This document shows, one piece after another, positions 34,703 to 44,772 of a stretch of 64,000 bases of DNA. Below the pieces are notes generated by a model that did not search any database, had not been told where the DNA came from, and saw nothing but the letters and a program-made list of their open reading frames with translations. This DNA is from Bacillus methanolicus PB1. GTDB lineage: Bacteria; Bacillota; Bacilli; Bacillales; Cytobacillaceae. The stretch is taken from the NCBI RefSeq assembly GCF_000262755.1, contig NZ_AFEU01000002.1, positions 620,001-684,000 of the forward strand. Direction: 5' to 3'. The first letter of the stretch is position 1. Each line of letters opens with the position of its first letter. Both the position numbers and the translations under genes were made by a program.

Positions 34703-35426
34703 AGTGTCGGTGGATTTTGACGGATTTCACGCATTGCAAGGGGCAAATCTTGAAGTTTATCCAAACGAAGTGCGATTTTTAATCGGACCAAACGGAGCGG
34801 GAAAAACGACGCTGCTTGATGTGATCTGTGGAAAAACAAGAGCGTCCGGCGGTAAAGTGTTATTTAACACACACGATATTACGAAAATGCCGGAGCACAA
34901 AATTGTGCGGCTTGGCATTTCGCGGAAATTTCAAAGCCCGTCGATTTTTCATCAGTTGACGGTGTGGGAGAATATGGAGCTCGCTTTAAAACAAGATCGT
35001 GGATTGTTTGCTGTTCTGTGGGGCAAGTTGTCGCGGGAAGAGCGGGATGCGATCACCTCACTGCTGCAGCGCATCCAATTATTCGATTATGCCGATCAAA
35101 AGGCCGGTTCTCTTTCACACGGCCAAAAACAGTGGCTGGAAATTGGAATGCAGCTTATTCAATTTCCTCAGCTGCTTCTGCTTGATGAACCGATTGCCGG
35201 AATGAGCGAAGCGGAGCGTGAACGGACAGGGGAATTGATCCATGAAATTGCGCGCACCTGTGCTGTCGTCATTGTGGAGCATGATATGGATTTTGTGCGG
35301 CGTTTTTCTAAACAAGTTACGGTCATGCATGAAGGGAAAGTATTATGTGAAGGGACAATGGAGGACATTCAGCAAAATGAAAAAGTTGTAGAAGTTTATT
35401 TAGGAAGGGAGGAGAAAGCGTGTTAA
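34677..35426 (+). CDS. urtD: urea ABC transporter ATPase UrtD
   Basis: ATG at 34677 (MKPVLMCREV) follows AAAGGGAGAGAAGAAC. The 249-residue LivG-type ATPase has Walker A GPNGAGKTT, a Q-loop, the signature LSHGQKQWLEI (unusual HGQ in place of GGQ, as in other UrtD), Walker B LLLLDEP and the switch His in VVIVEHDMDF. It powers urea uptake with UrtE. It overlaps both its neighbours. Confidence 0.92.
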   Translation: MKPVLMCREVSVDFDGFHALQGANLEVYPNEVRFLIGPNGAGKTTLLDVICGKTRASGGKVLFNTHDITKMPEHKIVRLGISRKFQSPSIFHQLTVWENMELALKQDRGLFAVLWGKLSREERDAITSLLQRIQLFDYADQKAGSLSHGQKQWLEIGMQLIQFPQLLLLDEPIAGMSEAERERTGELIHEIARTCAVVIVEHDMDFVRRFSKQVTVMHEGKVLCEGTMEDIQQNEKVVEVYLGREEKAC

Positions 35427-36121
35427 GCGTTCAAAACGTTGCAGCCGGATATGGACAAAGCGTCGTTTTAGAAAATGTAAGCATCCAAGTTTCAAAAGGT
35501 GCTGTTACAGCGGTGCTTGGGCGAAATGGCGTCGGAAAAACGACGCTTATTAAGAGCATCATCGGGTTAATTAAACCGATTGCCGGCACAATCGAGTGGG
35601 AGAATGAGGATATTACCTCATTGCCCCCTGAAGAGAAAGTAAGAAAAGGCATTGGCTATGTTCCCCAAGGAAGGGAAATCTTTTCTTCGTTGACAGTGGA
35701 AGAAAATTTATTGCTTGGGTTTGAGGCGCTTCCTAGGAAAGTCAACCAATCACAGATTTTAGAAGAAATATACGAGTTATTTCCTATATTAAAAGAAATG
35801 CTGCATCGAAAAGGGGGAGATTTAAGCGGCGGGCAGCAGCAGCAGCTTGCCATTGCCCGTGCGCTTATTGGCCAGCCTAAGTTGCTTTTGCTTGATGAAC
35901 CGATGGAAGGAATTCAACCATCGATCGTACAGCTTATTCGTGATGTCATTGTAAAAATTGCAAAAGAAAAAAGGGTCGGCATTGTGCTTGTAGAGCATAG
36001 TTTGGATTTGGCTTTTTCATGCGCTGACTACTTTTATATTTTCGATCGCGGCGCCGTTGTCGAACATGGGCATGTCAGTGAAACGAATATAAATGACATT
36101 CAACAGTTTTTGATTGTTTAA
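35420..36121 (+). CDS. urtE: urea ABC transporter ATPase UrtE
   Basis: The 233-residue LivF-type ATPase starts at a GTG that overlaps the end of urtD (AGGGAGGAGAAAGC before it). Motifs are Walker [28 protein letters not shown] (Q-loop region), [28 protein letters not shown] and VLVEHSLD. It pairs with UrtD in the transporter. The next gene, ureA, begins 25 bp after its stop, joining transporter and urease in one operon. Confidence 0.92.
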   Translation: MLSVQNVAAGYGQSVVLENVSIQVSKGAVTAVLGRNGVGKTTLIKSIIGLIKPIAGTIEWENEDITSLPPEEKVRKGIGYVPQGREIFSSLTVEENLLLGFEALPRKVNQSQILEEIYELFPILKEMLHRKGGDLSGGQQQQLAIARALIGQPKLLLLDEPMEGIQPSIVQLIRDVIVKIAKEKRVGIVLVEHSLDLAFSCADYFYIFDRGAVVEHGHVSETNINDIQQFLIV

Positions 36122-36146
36122 AAAGGATAAGAAGGGAGGAGAGAAA

Positions 36147-36449
36147 TTGAAATTAACCGCCCGCGAACAAGAGAAGCTGCTTATTGCAGTAGCTGCGGAT
36201 GTCGCACGCCGCCGAAAAGAGAGGGGATTAAAGCTGAATTATCCTGAAGCAGTTGCTTTAATAACATTTGAAGTTTTGGAAGGGGCGCGCGATGGACGTA
36301 CGGTGGCAGAGCTGATGCAATATGGGACAACGATTTTAACCCGTGAAGATGTGATGGAAGGAGTGCCGGAAATGATTGAAGACATCCAAGTGGAAGCGAC
36401 ATTTCCTGATGGCACGAAGCTCGTTACGGTTCATCAGCCGATTCGTTAA
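36147..36449 (+). CDS. ureA: urease gamma subunit
   Basis: TTG at 36147 ([10 protein letters not shown]) follows AAGGGAGGAGAGAAA. The 100-residue length and the sequence ([60 protein letters not shown]) are those of bacterial UreA. It is the smallest of the three structural subunits of nickel urease, which hydrolyses urea to ammonia and carbamate in the cytoplasm. It is followed by 270 bp holding two copies of an unexplained repeat before ureB. Confidence 0.95.
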   Translation: MKLTAREQEKLLIAVAADVARRRKERGLKLNYPEAVALITFEVLEGARDGRTVAELMQYGTTILTREDVMEGVPEMIEDIQVEATFPDGTKLVTVHQPIR

Positions 36450-36453
36450 AGGT

Positions 36454-36670
36454 TGAGTCAAATGTTCAATAAAAACGCAGTATTAGGAGGGATATGTGCC
36501 AGCGAAAATAGGGGAAAAGCCGCAATCGCTTTAGACAAACACGTCAATGGTAGTGTCAAACGTTCTATAAAAACTCAGTATCGGAGGCATGTGCCCTAAC
36601 GAAAGTAGAGAAAATGCCGCCGCAATCGCTCTTGACAAACACGTCAATGGTTTGTATTTCGAACCAACAA
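36454..36670 (+). repeat. two tandem copies of an element also found at 49714
   Basis: Copy 1 spans about 36454-36550 and copy 2 about 36551-36670. Shared landmarks are GTCAAA, a purine-rich AGGAGG-ATG, a GAAAATAGAG segment, GCCGCAATCGCT and ACAAACACGTCAATGG. Each copy opens a frame ending in [10 protein letters not shown] after a ribosome-binding-site-like AGGAGG. Copy 1 lacks one 3-base codon relative to copy 2. A third copy lies at 49714-49834. Confidence 0.8.
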
Positions 36671-36720
36671 GGGTGAAGGGAACAAAAAGAAGGCAAAACG
36701 TCAATAGATGGAGGAGAATG

Positions 36721-37047
36721 ATGATACCAGGGGAATATTTGTTAAAACAAGAAGCAATTGTTTGCAATCAACATAAACCGGTAACGAAAATCATTGTGAA
36801 AAATCGTGGGGACCGCCCCATCCAGGTTGGATCTCATTTTCATTTTTTTGAAGTGAATTCGTTTCTTGAATTTCCCCGCCAAGCTGCGTACGGGAAGCAT
36901 TTAAATATTCCGGCAGGAACAGCGGTGCGTTTTGAACCCGGGGATGCAAAGCAAGTGGAGCTTGTTCCTTTTTCGGGGGAACGTTGTGTTTACGGATTGA
37001 ATAATTTTGTCAATGGCCCGCTTGATGATAACAAGAAAGGGGAGTGA
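36721..37047 (+). CDS. ureB: urease beta subunit
   Basis: ATG at 36721 (MIPGEYLL) follows GGAGGAGA with good spacing. The 108-residue product has the family motifs [21 protein letters not shown] and [19 protein letters not shown]. The frame is open further upstream through the repeat (to 36589), but that extension is not family-like and I leave it out. It overlaps nothing and ends 4 bp before ureC. Confidence 0.95.
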   Translation: MIPGEYLLKQEAIVCNQHKPVTKIIVKNRGDRPIQVGSHFHFFEVNSFLEFPRQAAYGKHLNIPAGTAVRFEPGDAKQVELVPFSGERCVYGLNNFVNGPLDDNKKGE

Positions 37048-37051
37048 TTTT

Positions 37052-38761
37052 GTGAGTTTTCAAATGCCGCGAAAACAATATGCGGATATGTTTGGACCGA
37101 CAACAGGAGATTGTGTCCGTTTAGCGGATACTGATTTATGGATTGAGATTGAACAGGACTTTACGGTCTATGGCGATGAAGTGAAATTCGGCGGAGGAAA
37201 AGTCATTCGCGACGGAATGGGGCAGCACCCGCTTGCCACGCGTTCTGAATCAGTGGATTTAGTGCTGACGAATGCCATTATTTTGGACTATACCGGAATC
37301 TATAAAGCAGATATCGGTATTAAAGACGGCAAGATTGCTGCCATCGGGAAAGCGGGCAATCCGCTGTTGATGGATGGAGTCAATATGATCATCGGAGCGG
37401 CGACAGAAGTTATCGCAGCTGAAGGAAAAATTGTCACCGCAGGAGGAATAGATGCCCATATTCATTTTATTTGTCCGCAGCAAATCGAAACGGCATTGTC
37501 ATCGGGGATTACAACGATGATCGGAGGAGGAACCGGGCCTGCAACGGGAACGAATGCGACGACGTGTACTCCCGGGGAATGGAACATCCACCGTATGCTG
37601 GAATCTGTTGAAGCATTTCCGGTGAATTTTGGTTTTTTAGGGAAAGGGAATGCATCGGCGAAAGAGCCGTTAGCAGAGCAAATCCGCGCAGGAGCCATTG
37701 GCTTGAAGCTTCATGAAGACTGGGGGACAACAGCGGCGGCCATTGATGCGAGTTTGCAAGCCGCGGACGAATATGATGTGCAAGTGGCGATTCATACCGA
37801 TACATTGAATGAAGGAGGATTTGTCGAAGATACGCTGCGGGCGATCAACGGGCGCGTCATTCACACATATCATACGGAAGGAGCGGGCGGGGGACATGCG
37901 CCGGATATTATTAAAGCAGCAAGTTTTCCAAATATATTGCCTTCATCCACAAATCCGACGCGGCCTTATACGAAAAATACGTTGGATGAGCATTTAGACA
38001 TGTTGATGGTTTGTCATCATTTAGACCCGTCTGTTCCCGAAGATCTTGCATTTGCTGATTCCCGCATCCGAAAAGAAACGATTGCGGCGGAAGATATTCT
38101 CCAAGATTTAGGCGTTTTCAGCATGATCAGTTCCGATTCGCAAGCGATGGGACGCGTCGGGGAAGTGATTTTGCGAACATGGCAGACAGCGGATAAGATG
38201 AAAAAGCAATTTGGAAGACTGCCGGATGAGACAGGCAGCGGCGATAATTTCCGCGTAAAGCGTTACATTGCCAAATATACGATTAATCCGGCCCTTACCC
38301 ATGGAATTGCGAAGCACGTCGGATCGGTCGAAGTGGGCAAATTGGCCGATTTAGTCGTTTGGCATCCTGCATTTTTCGGCGTAAAACCGGAACTTGTTTT
38401 AAAAGGGGGAATGATTGCCTATAGCGTTATGGGAGATCCGAATGCGAGCATTCCGACTCCGCAGCCGGTCATGTATCGGCCGATGTTTGCAAGTTATGGG
38501 AAAGCCTTATATAACACTTCGATTACATTTGTATCGAAAGCAGCTTTTGAGCTCGGAATCCCGCAGAAATTGAATTTGCAAAAAATCATTCAACCGGCAG
38601 AGAACATTCGAAGCTTGACGAAAAATGATATGGTGTATAACAATGCGATGCCAACAATTGATGTCGACCCGCAAACGTACGAGGTAAAAGTCGACGGTGC
38701 CGTTATTACGTGTGAACCGGCCGAAGTTGTTCCAATGGCGCAGCGATATTTCTTATTTTGA
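37052..38761 (+). CDS. ureC: urease alpha subunit
   Basis: GTG at 37052 follows AAGGGGAGTGATTTT, giving 569 residues, the usual length. This is the catalytic subunit with the dinuclear nickel site. Visible motifs are [26 protein letters not shown] (the HxH nickel ligands), [25 protein letters not shown] (the carbamylated Lys), [25 protein letters not shown] and the mobile-flap MVCHHLD. Start chosen as [17 protein letters not shown] is family-like. Confidence 0.96.
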   Translation: MSFQMPRKQYADMFGPTTGDCVRLADTDLWIEIEQDFTVYGDEVKFGGGKVIRDGMGQHPLATRSESVDLVLTNAIILDYTGIYKADIGIKDGKIAAIGKAGNPLLMDGVNMIIGAATEVIAAEGKIVTAGGIDAHIHFICPQQIETALSSGITTMIGGGTGPATGTNATTCTPGEWNIHRMLESVEAFPVNFGFLGKGNASAKEPLAEQIRAGAIGLKLHEDWGTTAAAIDASLQAADEYDVQVAIHTDTLNEGGFVEDTLRAINGRVIHTYHTEGAGGGHAPDIIKAASFPNILPSSTNPTRPYTKNTLDEHLDMLMVCHHLDPSVPEDLAFADSRIRKETIAAEDILQDLGVFSMISSDSQAMGRVGEVILRTWQTADKMKKQFGRLPDETGSGDNFRVKRYIAKYTINPALTHGIAKHVGSVEVGKLADLVVWHPAFFGVKPELVLKGGMIAYSVMGDPNASIPTPQPVMYRPMFASYGKALYNTSITFVSKAAFELGIPQKLNLQKIIQPAENIRSLTKNDMVYNNAMPTIDVDPQTYEVKVDGAVITCEPAEVVPMAQRYFLF

Positions 38762-38773
38762 GGTGAGAAAAAA

Positions 38774-39223
38774 ATGATTGTCGAACAAATAGTCGGAAAT
38801 ATTGGAATGTTGGACCAATTGCCTCCGCATATGGAACGGGTGCATTTAAGTAGCGATGATTTAGTCAAACGAATTCAACGCGTTGTCACGGATCATGGCA
38901 GAGAATTAGGAATTCGTTTAAAAGAATCAAAGGAATTAACCGATGGCGATATCTTGTTTATGGATCAAAAAAATGTGATTGTTGTGAGTGTGCTGCCTGA
39001 TGATTTGCTTGTCATTCGTCCTGCATCAATGAAACAGATGGGAGAAATTGCGCATCAGCTCGGAAATCGTCATTTGCCTGCTCAATTCGAAGGGGAGGAA
39101 ATGCTCGTTCAATATGACTACTTGGTCGAAGAGCAGCTAAAACAATTGCATATTCCGTATCAGCGGGAAAAACGAAAAGTAAAACAAGCATTTCGACATA
39201 TCGGTCATCGCCATGATGGATAA
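38774..39223 (+). CDS. ureE: urease accessory protein UreE
   Basis: The 149-residue nickel metallochaperone has the N-terminal peptide-binding domain ([24 protein letters not shown]) and a C-terminal metal-binding domain with [17 protein letters not shown]. The C-terminus has a modest His-rich tail ([10 protein letters not shown]). It delivers nickel to the UreDFG complex. The last 11 bp overlap ureF. Confidence 0.93.
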   Translation: MIVEQIVGNIGMLDQLPPHMERVHLSSDDLVKRIQRVVTDHGRELGIRLKESKELTDGDILFMDQKNVIVVSVLPDDLLVIRPASMKQMGEIAHQLGNRHLPAQFEGEEMLVQYDYLVEEQLKQLHIPYQREKRKVKQAFRHIGHRHDG

Positions 39224-39887
39224 GCTGCTGCCTTTATTGCAGCTGTGCGATTCGAACTTTCCTTCCGGAGCATTTTCCCATTCCTTTGGATTTGAAACGT
39301 ATATTTCCAATGAAAAGATCAATAGCTATGAAACGTTTCGAGATGCGCTCTGTGCTTATATACAAACGCAGCTGACGTATACCGATGGATTGGCGTGCCG
39401 GTTAACGTACGATTTTTTAGAGGAAAAATCGAAAGAGGATGTATGGCGGTTAAATGACATGCTGGCGGCGCTTTGCCCGGCGAGAGAAACGAGAGAAGGA
39501 ACGCGGATGATCGGGGAACGAATGTGGAAAATCTGCCGCGAAATCTATCCTTTGGATAGATGGAATGATGAGAAAAAGAAACGCAGGTATATGCATCCTG
39601 CTGTTGTTTTCGCCATCATTTGCTATCATTTGGAAATTCCGAAAGATACGGCGGTTTTATCGCATTTATATACTTCTGTCCAAGCTCTTGTTCAAAATGC
39701 GGTCCGCGGCATTCCGCTCGGCCAGACCGATGGGCAGCGGCTGCTCGTTTTCGTACAGCCGCATTTGAAAAAAGCGGTGCAGAAGATCCATACGTTGACG
39801 GAAGAGGAATTAGGAGCGGCAGCACCGGGATTGGAAATCGCGCAAATGCAGCATGAACGGCTTTCTGTTCGCTTATTTATGTCTTAA
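39213..39887 (+). CDS. ureF: urease accessory protein UreF
   Basis: The 224-residue helical protein begins at the ATG at 39213, within the end of ureE. Motifs are [23 protein letters not shown] at the N-terminus and a C-terminal [16 protein letters not shown] segment, both conserved in UreF. It forms the activation complex with UreD and UreG and controls GTP-driven nickel insertion. The order C-E-F-G-D is standard. Confidence 0.93.
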   Translation: MMDKLLPLLQLCDSNFPSGAFSHSFGFETYISNEKINSYETFRDALCAYIQTQLTYTDGLACRLTYDFLEEKSKEDVWRLNDMLAALCPARETREGTRMIGERMWKICREIYPLDRWNDEKKKRRYMHPAVVFAIICYHLEIPKDTAVLSHLYTSVQALVQNAVRGIPLGQTDGQRLLVFVQPHLKKAVQKIHTLTEEELGAAAPGLEIAQMQHERLSVRLFMS

Positions 39888-39907
39888 TTTTTTGAAAAGG
39901 AGATGAA

Positions 39908-40528
39908 ATGGAAATGGAACCGGTAAGAATAGGAATCGGCGGACCGGTCGGCGCCGGAAAGACGATACTTGTAGAAAAACTTACCCGGGCGCTGCACCGC
40001 AAATTCAGCTTGGCAGTCGTAACAAATGATATTTATACAAAAGAAGATGCGCAGTTTCTTGTGAAACATAGTGTGCTGCCGGAAGACCGGATTATTGGCG
40101 TGGAGACCGGAGGATGTCCGCATACTGCCATTCGCGAGGATGCTTCGATGAATTTTGCGGCGATTGACGAGTTAAAAGAACGTTACCCGGATGTAGAAAT
40201 TATTTTTATCGAAAGCGGCGGCGATAATTTGGCCGCCACATTCAGTCCGGAGCTCGTTGATTTTTCGATTTATGTGATTGATGTAGCGCAGGGGGAAAAA
40301 ATTCCGCGCAAAGGCGGGCAGGGAATGATTAAATCCGACTTGCTGGTGATTAATAAAATCGACCTCGCCCCTTATGTAGGGGCAAGTTTGGAAGTGATGG
40401 AGCGGGATGCAAAATCGGCGCGCGGAACAAAACCGGTTATTTTCACCAATTTAAAAGAAGAAATCGGATTAGCGGAAGTAGTGGAGTGGATGAACAAACA
40501 AGTGATGCTGGCAGGGTTGGCAGAATGA
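39908..40528 (+). CDS. ureG: urease accessory GTPase UreG
   Basis: ATG at 39908 follows AAAAGGAGATGAA. The 206-residue SIMIBI-class GTPase has the P-loop GGPVGAGKT, the nickel-binding ETGGCPH (CPH), [15 protein letters not shown] and the base-recognition NKIDLA. It hydrolyses GTP to drive nickel transfer into urease. It overlaps ureD by 4 bp (ATGA). Confidence 0.95.
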   Translation: MEMEPVRIGIGGPVGAGKTILVEKLTRALHRKFSLAVVTNDIYTKEDAQFLVKHSVLPEDRIIGVETGGCPHTAIREDASMNFAAIDELKERYPDVEIIFIESGGDNLAATFSPELVDFSIYVIDVAQGEKIPRKGGQGMIKSDLLVINKIDLAPYVGASLEVMERDAKSARGTKPVIFTNLKEEIGLAEVVEWMNKQVMLAGLAE

Positions 40529-41340
40529 GCTGGTCAGGGCTGCTGCGGTGTACGGCAATGGAGAAAAACGGCCGTACGGTTATTTCCGATAGCTATTATG
40601 AGGGAGCTTTTAAGTTGACCAGGCCGATCTACCTTTATCCTTCTCACCCGGCGATTTACTTGATTCATGTAGGAGGAGGGTATGTAGACGGAGACCGGTA
40701 CAAGTCGGAAATCACGCTGCAAGGAGGAGCACATCTGATTGCCACCACGCAATCGGCAACAAAAATATATAAGACAGTCAAGGAGCCGGTGCAGCAATAT
40801 ACAGTGTTTTCCCTTGATGATCAAAGCGTGCTCGAATTTTTTCCCGACCCGGTCATTGCTTATGAAAGGGCTCAATTTTATCAAGAAACGACCGTTTATA
40901 TGAAAGAAAGCTCTACATTCATTTATGGGGATATTATGACGCCGGGGTGGTCAGAAAGCGGCGATCTGTTTCGCTACGATTGGATTCGTTCGAAATTAAA
41001 GCTTTATTATGAAGGCAATTTAATGTTGTTTGATCATCTCTATTTAGAACCGGGCACAGGGATGGAAGGAATTATGCGAATGGAAGGATATACTCATGTT
41101 GGTTCTCTTTTTGTGATCAGTCCTTTTATTACAAAAGATTTTCTTCAAAAATTTGAAAGGATGACAGCGCGTGTTCCTGATTCTGTTCACCTTGGATGGT
41201 CAACCCCTATTATTCCCGGATTGATTGTTCGTGTTTTAGCTCACGAAACGTATGTAATTGAAACGATTTTTCAAATGATTCATCAGTTTGTGCGCGAAGA
41301 ATGCTTTCGCGAAGAACCTGTTTTTTTGCGAAAGTACTAA
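40525..41340 (+). CDS. ureD: urease accessory protein UreD
   Basis: The ATG at 40525 overlaps the ureG stop (ATGA), so translation is coupled. The 271-residue beta-rich protein has [31 protein letters not shown] and [16 protein letters not shown], typical of UreD/UreH. It is the scaffold linking urease to UreF and UreG. The length is normal. Confidence 0.93.
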   Translation: MSWSGLLRCTAMEKNGRTVISDSYYEGAFKLTRPIYLYPSHPAIYLIHVGGGYVDGDRYKSEITLQGGAHLIATTQSATKIYKTVKEPVQQYTVFSLDDQSVLEFFPDPVIAYERAQFYQETTVYMKESSTFIYGDIMTPGWSESGDLFRYDWIRSKLKLYYEGNLMLFDHLYLEPGTGMEGIMRMEGYTHVGSLFVISPFITKDFLQKFERMTARVPDSVHLGWSTPIIPGLIVRVLAHETYVIETIFQMIHQFVREECFREEPVFLRKY

Positions 41341-41355
41341 GAGTAAGGAGATGAA

Positions 41356-42018
41356 GTGCTGATGAGCACCGTATTGCCGATATTGCTTTTTGGATTTGTC
41401 TTGGGAATCAAACATGCAACGGAACCGGATCATGTCATCGCTGTATCGACGATTGCGAGCCGGACGAGCAAACTTTCCCTTTCATCCCTCGCAGGGATCT
41501 TTTGGGGGATTGGCCACACCTTAACACTATCTGTCATTGGAATGATTATGATTGGGATGGAGCAGCAAATACCGGAAAAAACGGCAATGTGGCTGGAACT
41601 GGCCGTTGGAGTCATGATCGTAGTCTTGGGAATTGCAAGCTTTCGTTCCGCTTTTATGAATCCTGTTAGAAAAGAAACGACGATCAACCATCTGCATGTA
41701 AAATCAACCTTAATTGGAATTATTCATGGACTGGCCGGAAGCGCCGGAATGATTCTGTTAACGTTAACAACCGTTGATAATCAATTGCAGGCGCTCCTAT
41801 TTATACTGATATTTGGTACGGGTACGATCGCCGGCATGATGTTATTTACTACGTTCCTGGGCCTGCCGTTTATCTGGATGAAAGATAAGCAGATAGTTTA
41901 TCAGTTCATTTTAAAAGCAGTTTCGATGATTAGTATATTCTATGGCTTGTATTATATGTATCAGATAGGTGTTGGAGAAGGGTTGTTCATTTCATATGTG
42001 AACCATCCCCGCCTTTGA
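41356..42018 (+). CDS. UreH-like nickel transporter family membrane protein
   Basis: GTG at 41356 lies after TAAGGAGATGAA; an ATG follows two codons later. The 220-residue protein has six hydrophobic segments and the motif FVLGIKHATEPDHVIAVSTI, the histidine-rich first-helix signature of nickel/cobalt permeases (HAxxxDH). GHTLTLSVIGM and IHGLAGSAG are also family-like. At the end of a urease operon it most likely imports nickel for the enzyme. Another possibility is urea or a different metal, but the context favours nickel. Confidence 0.82.
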   Translation: MLMSTVLPILLFGFVLGIKHATEPDHVIAVSTIASRTSKLSLSSLAGIFWGIGHTLTLSVIGMIMIGMEQQIPEKTAMWLELAVGVMIVVLGIASFRSAFMNPVRKETTINHLHVKSTLIGIIHGLAGSAGMILLTLTTVDNQLQALLFILIFGTGTIAGMMLFTTFLGLPFIWMKDKQIVYQFILKAVSMISIFYGLYYMYQIGVGEGLFISYVNHPRL

Positions 42019-42037
42019 AAGAAAGGCGGGGATGGTT
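42001..42037 (+). terminator. terminator of the urea operon
   Basis: AACCATCCCCGCCTTT pairs with AAAGGCGGGGATGGTT around a short loop. The stem includes the stop codon of the last gene. The T-run is weak (TTTTAAAAATCTTTT). Confidence 0.8.
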
Positions 42038-42081
42038 TTAAAAATCTTTTATTGCAGAAAGTAAAAAGGGAGTTATTTGTC

Positions 42082-43455
42082 ATGAAACTTGTATTACTTT
42101 CCGGCGGCTCAGGCAAACGTCTTTGGCCGTTATCAAACGATGCCCGCTCAAAACAGTTTTTAAAAGTTTTAAAGAATCAAAATAGTGAACTTCAGTCGAT
42201 GGTCCAGCGTGTCTGGGGGCAGTTAGTAAATGCCGGCCTTGCTGACTCGGCTGTTATTGCGACAAGTAAATCCCAAGTCGACATGATTCAAAGCCAATTA
42301 GGAAAAGATGTGCCGATTATTATTGAACCGATGCGACACGATACGTTTCCGGCTATTGCGTTTGCGTCGGTATATTTATATAGTGTGCAGGGAATGAACT
42401 TAAACGAAGTTGTTGCCGTATTGCCTGTTGATCCGTTTGCAGAGAACCGTTTTTTTGATCGAGTGAAAGATTTAGAGGAAACCGTGCTTGAGAGTGGTGC
42501 GGATTTGGCATTAATTGGTGTGGAGCCAACGTATCCATCAGAGAAGTACGGTTATATTGTTCCTGCTTTTAAAACTGGTGATAACAGTTATTTAAAAGTT
42601 AGACATTTTACAGAGAAGCCAACCGAAGAGAAAGCAGCAGAATTAATTGAACAAGGCGCACTTTGGAACTGCGGCGTGTCTGCGTTTAAGCTTGATTATA
42701 TAATTTCCTTGCTGCAAGAAAAAGGACTTCCAATTCAATATGATGAGTTATTAAAGCAGTATGATAAGCTGCCAAAAATCAGCTTTGACTATGAGGTCGC
42801 AGAAAAGACAGAACATATTGTTGTATTGCCATATGCCGGTTATTGGAAAGACCTTGGAACATGGAATACGTTGACGGAGGAAATGGCAGCAAACCAAATC
42901 GGCAAAGGTGTTATTGCTGCTTCGGAAAATACTCATTTAATTAATGAGTTGGATATTCCGGTTGCCGTATTAGGAGTGTCGAACGCCATTATTGCAGTCA
43001 GTCCGGACGGTATTTTAGTTTCCGATAAAGCAGCAAGTCCGAAAATTAAAGAGCTTGTCAATGATTTTAATCGGCGTCCAATGTACGAAGAACGCCGCTG
43101 GGGCTGGTACCGGGTATTAGATTATACAAAGTTGGAAGATGGACGAGAAGCAATAACAAAACGAATCGGCATTAAAGCGGGCAAAAACTTAAGCTACCAA
43201 ATGCATCATCATCGGATCGAAGTGTGGACCATCATTAAAGGTGAAGGAGAATTAGCTTTTAATGGTGAAATTCGCCGTGTGAAGCCGGGCGATGTTCTTG
43301 AAATTCCTGTCGGTGCTAAGCATGGAATTAAAGCAATTACTGATTTAGAATTCATTGAAGTGCAAACAGGAACACAATTAATTGAGGAAGATATTGTTCG
43401 CATTTATATGACTTGGGAAGAAGTAGAAGAACATTGTTATTATGAGAGGATTTAA
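42082..43455 (+). CDS. manC: mannose-1-phosphate guanylyltransferase, cupin-fused type
   Basis: ATG at 42082 is 9 bases from AAAGGGAG and begins the nucleotidyltransferase motif LSGGSGKRLWPLSN. The 457-residue protein combines a GDP-mannose pyrophosphorylase domain (KQFLKVL, FTEKPTEEKA, LWNCGVSAFK) with a C-terminal type II mannose-6-phosphate isomerase cupin (YQMHHHRIEVWTIIKGEGEL, VPxGAKHGI). It makes GDP-mannose from mannose-6-phosphate or mannose-1-phosphate for surface polysaccharide. It stands alone and is not tied to the urea operon. Confidence 0.88.
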   Translation: MKLVLLSGGSGKRLWPLSNDARSKQFLKVLKNQNSELQSMVQRVWGQLVNAGLADSAVIATSKSQVDMIQSQLGKDVPIIIEPMRHDTFPAIAFASVYLYSVQGMNLNEVVAVLPVDPFAENRFFDRVKDLEETVLESGADLALIGVEPTYPSEKYGYIVPAFKTGDNSYLKVRHFTEKPTEEKAAELIEQGALWNCGVSAFKLDYIISLLQEKGLPIQYDELLKQYDKLPKISFDYEVAEKTEHIVVLPYAGYWKDLGTWNTLTEEMAANQIGKGVIAASENTHLINELDIPVAVLGVSNAIIAVSPDGILVSDKAASPKIKELVNDFNRRPMYEERRWGWYRVLDYTKLEDGREAITKRIGIKAGKNLSYQMHHHRIEVWTIIKGEGELAFNGEIRRVKPGDVLEIPVGAKHGIKAITDLEFIEVQTGTQLIEEDIVRIYMTWEEVEEHCYYERI

Positions 43456-43546
43456 TGTAAAATCTTGCAAATGGTACTGTTTACGTCATCAGGTTAATTT
43501 CACTATAAATATCATATTTGTAAAAATGAATATATTTATGTCAAAT

Positions 43547-43578
43547 TGACTATATTTATGATAAGATAAATATAGTCA
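43547..43578. promoter_or_regulatory. 13-bp perfect inverted repeat upstream of the Fic gene
   Basis: TGACTATATTTAT and ATAAATATAGTCA flank GATAAG. It ends 34 bp before the start codon and is followed by TTTTCTTTT. It may be an operator for autorepression or a terminator. Confidence 0.65.
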
Positions 43579-43612
43579 TTTTCTTTTATTTGAACATTAT
43601 TGGGGTGAAAAA

Positions 43613-44665
43613 ATGAGAAGATTTCACTATGAGGAACTAAAGAATTTACGATTACCAATGACAACCGTACAGTTGATTAGCAAAATAAACGAATATAAAG
43701 GGAAACAGGATTTGTACAAAAAGCAGTCTCCCCAAATATTAAATACGTTGCGTGAAGTAGCAGTCATTCAGTCTACAAAGGCTTCTAACTCGATTGAAGG
43801 TATAATTATTACAGATAAGCGTTTAAAAGCAATTATGCAAAATCATAATACTGAACCGCTGGACCGCTCAGAGGGCGAAATAGCCGGGTATCGTGATGTA
43901 CTGAATACGATCCACTCTTCGTATGATGTCATTCCTATTAACAGTAATGTATTACTGCAACTTCATCGAGATTTGTATAAATTCGTCTCAGCGGAAGGTG
44001 GGCGTTGGAAACAAAACGATAACTATATTAAAGAAAAACTCCCAACTGGTGAGACTTATGTTCGATTTGTACCGACTCCTGCATTCCAAACTCCTGAAGC
44101 AATGAATAACCTCATTGAAGAGTATAGAGAACGAGTAAACCAACAAGATGTAGAACCGTTAATTTTGATTGCTGTTTTCATCTTAGATTTTCTTTGTATT
44201 CATCCCTTTGATGATGGCAACGGACGTATGGCGCGCTTACTCACTTTATTGCTGCTCTACAAATTCGGATATGAAGTAGGTCGCTATATCAGTTTAGAAA
44301 AGGTTATAGAAGAGAGCAAAGAAACCTACTATGAAACGCTAAAGCGATCTTCCATCGGTTGGCATGAAGGACAGAATGATATATTCTCTTGGACAAACTA
44401 CCTTTTAGGAACGATTGTGGCTGCTTATAAACAGTTGGAAGAAAGGGTAGGAGTCGTTGAATCTCGTGCTGGAGATAAAAGTGCGAGAGTGGAAGAGTTT
44501 ATTGATAAGAAGATAGGATATTTCACCAAAGAAGATATTCGTAATGCCTGTCCCGATGTGAGCGAATCCACAATTAATCGAGTGTTAAATAAATTAAAAG
44601 AAGAACAGAAGATTGCTTCAACAGGAAAAGGCAGAAACGCCAAATGGAAAAAACTCGAAGGATAA
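43613..44665 (+). CDS. Fic-family AMP-transferase with helix-turn-helix tail
   Basis: ATG follows TTGGGGTGAAAAA. The 350-residue protein has an N-terminal Fic_N helix bundle with the autoinhibitory motif (S/T)xxxE(G/N), here SNSIEG at about residues 62-67. The Fic core carries the catalytic loop HPFDDGNGRMAR (about 200-211). The C-terminal 60 residues (FTKEDIRNACPDVSESTINRVLNKLKEE) form a winged-helix domain. Class II Fic proteins modify target side chains with AMP; the inhibitory helix keeps them silent until released. The gene stands alone, so a toxin role with its own repressor domain is possible. Confidence 0.88.
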   Translation: MRRFHYEELKNLRLPMTTVQLISKINEYKGKQDLYKKQSPQILNTLREVAVIQSTKASNSIEGIIITDKRLKAIMQNHNTEPLDRSEGEIAGYRDVLNTIHSSYDVIPINSNVLLQLHRDLYKFVSAEGGRWKQNDNYIKEKLPTGETYVRFVPTPAFQTPEAMNNLIEEYRERVNQQDVEPLILIAVFILDFLCIHPFDDGNGRMARLLTLLLLYKFGYEVGRYISLEKVIEESKETYYETLKRSSIGWHEGQNDIFSWTNYLLGTIVAAYKQLEERVGVVESRAGDKSARVEEFIDKKIGYFTKEDIRNACPDVSESTINRVLNKLKEEQKIASTGKGRNAKWKKLEG

Positions 44666-44736
44666 AGAGATATAGAAGAATCATTTCAGGGGGAGGCTGT
44701 TTTAGCGGGCCAAGGGGGAATTCATGATTGCAACAG

Positions 44737-44772
44737 CATAAAAAAAGAGCACCCAACATCGGTGCTCATTAC
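44737..44772 (-). terminator. terminator of the coiled-coil protein gene
   Basis: On the minus strand GAGCACC pairs with GGTGCTC and is followed by TTTTTTT. Confidence 0.8.

Noticed and set aside
36589-36720. In-frame extension of ureB by 44 codons
   Set aside because: UreB proteins start close to MIPGEYLL, a good ribosome site precedes 36721, and the extension belongs to the repeated element.
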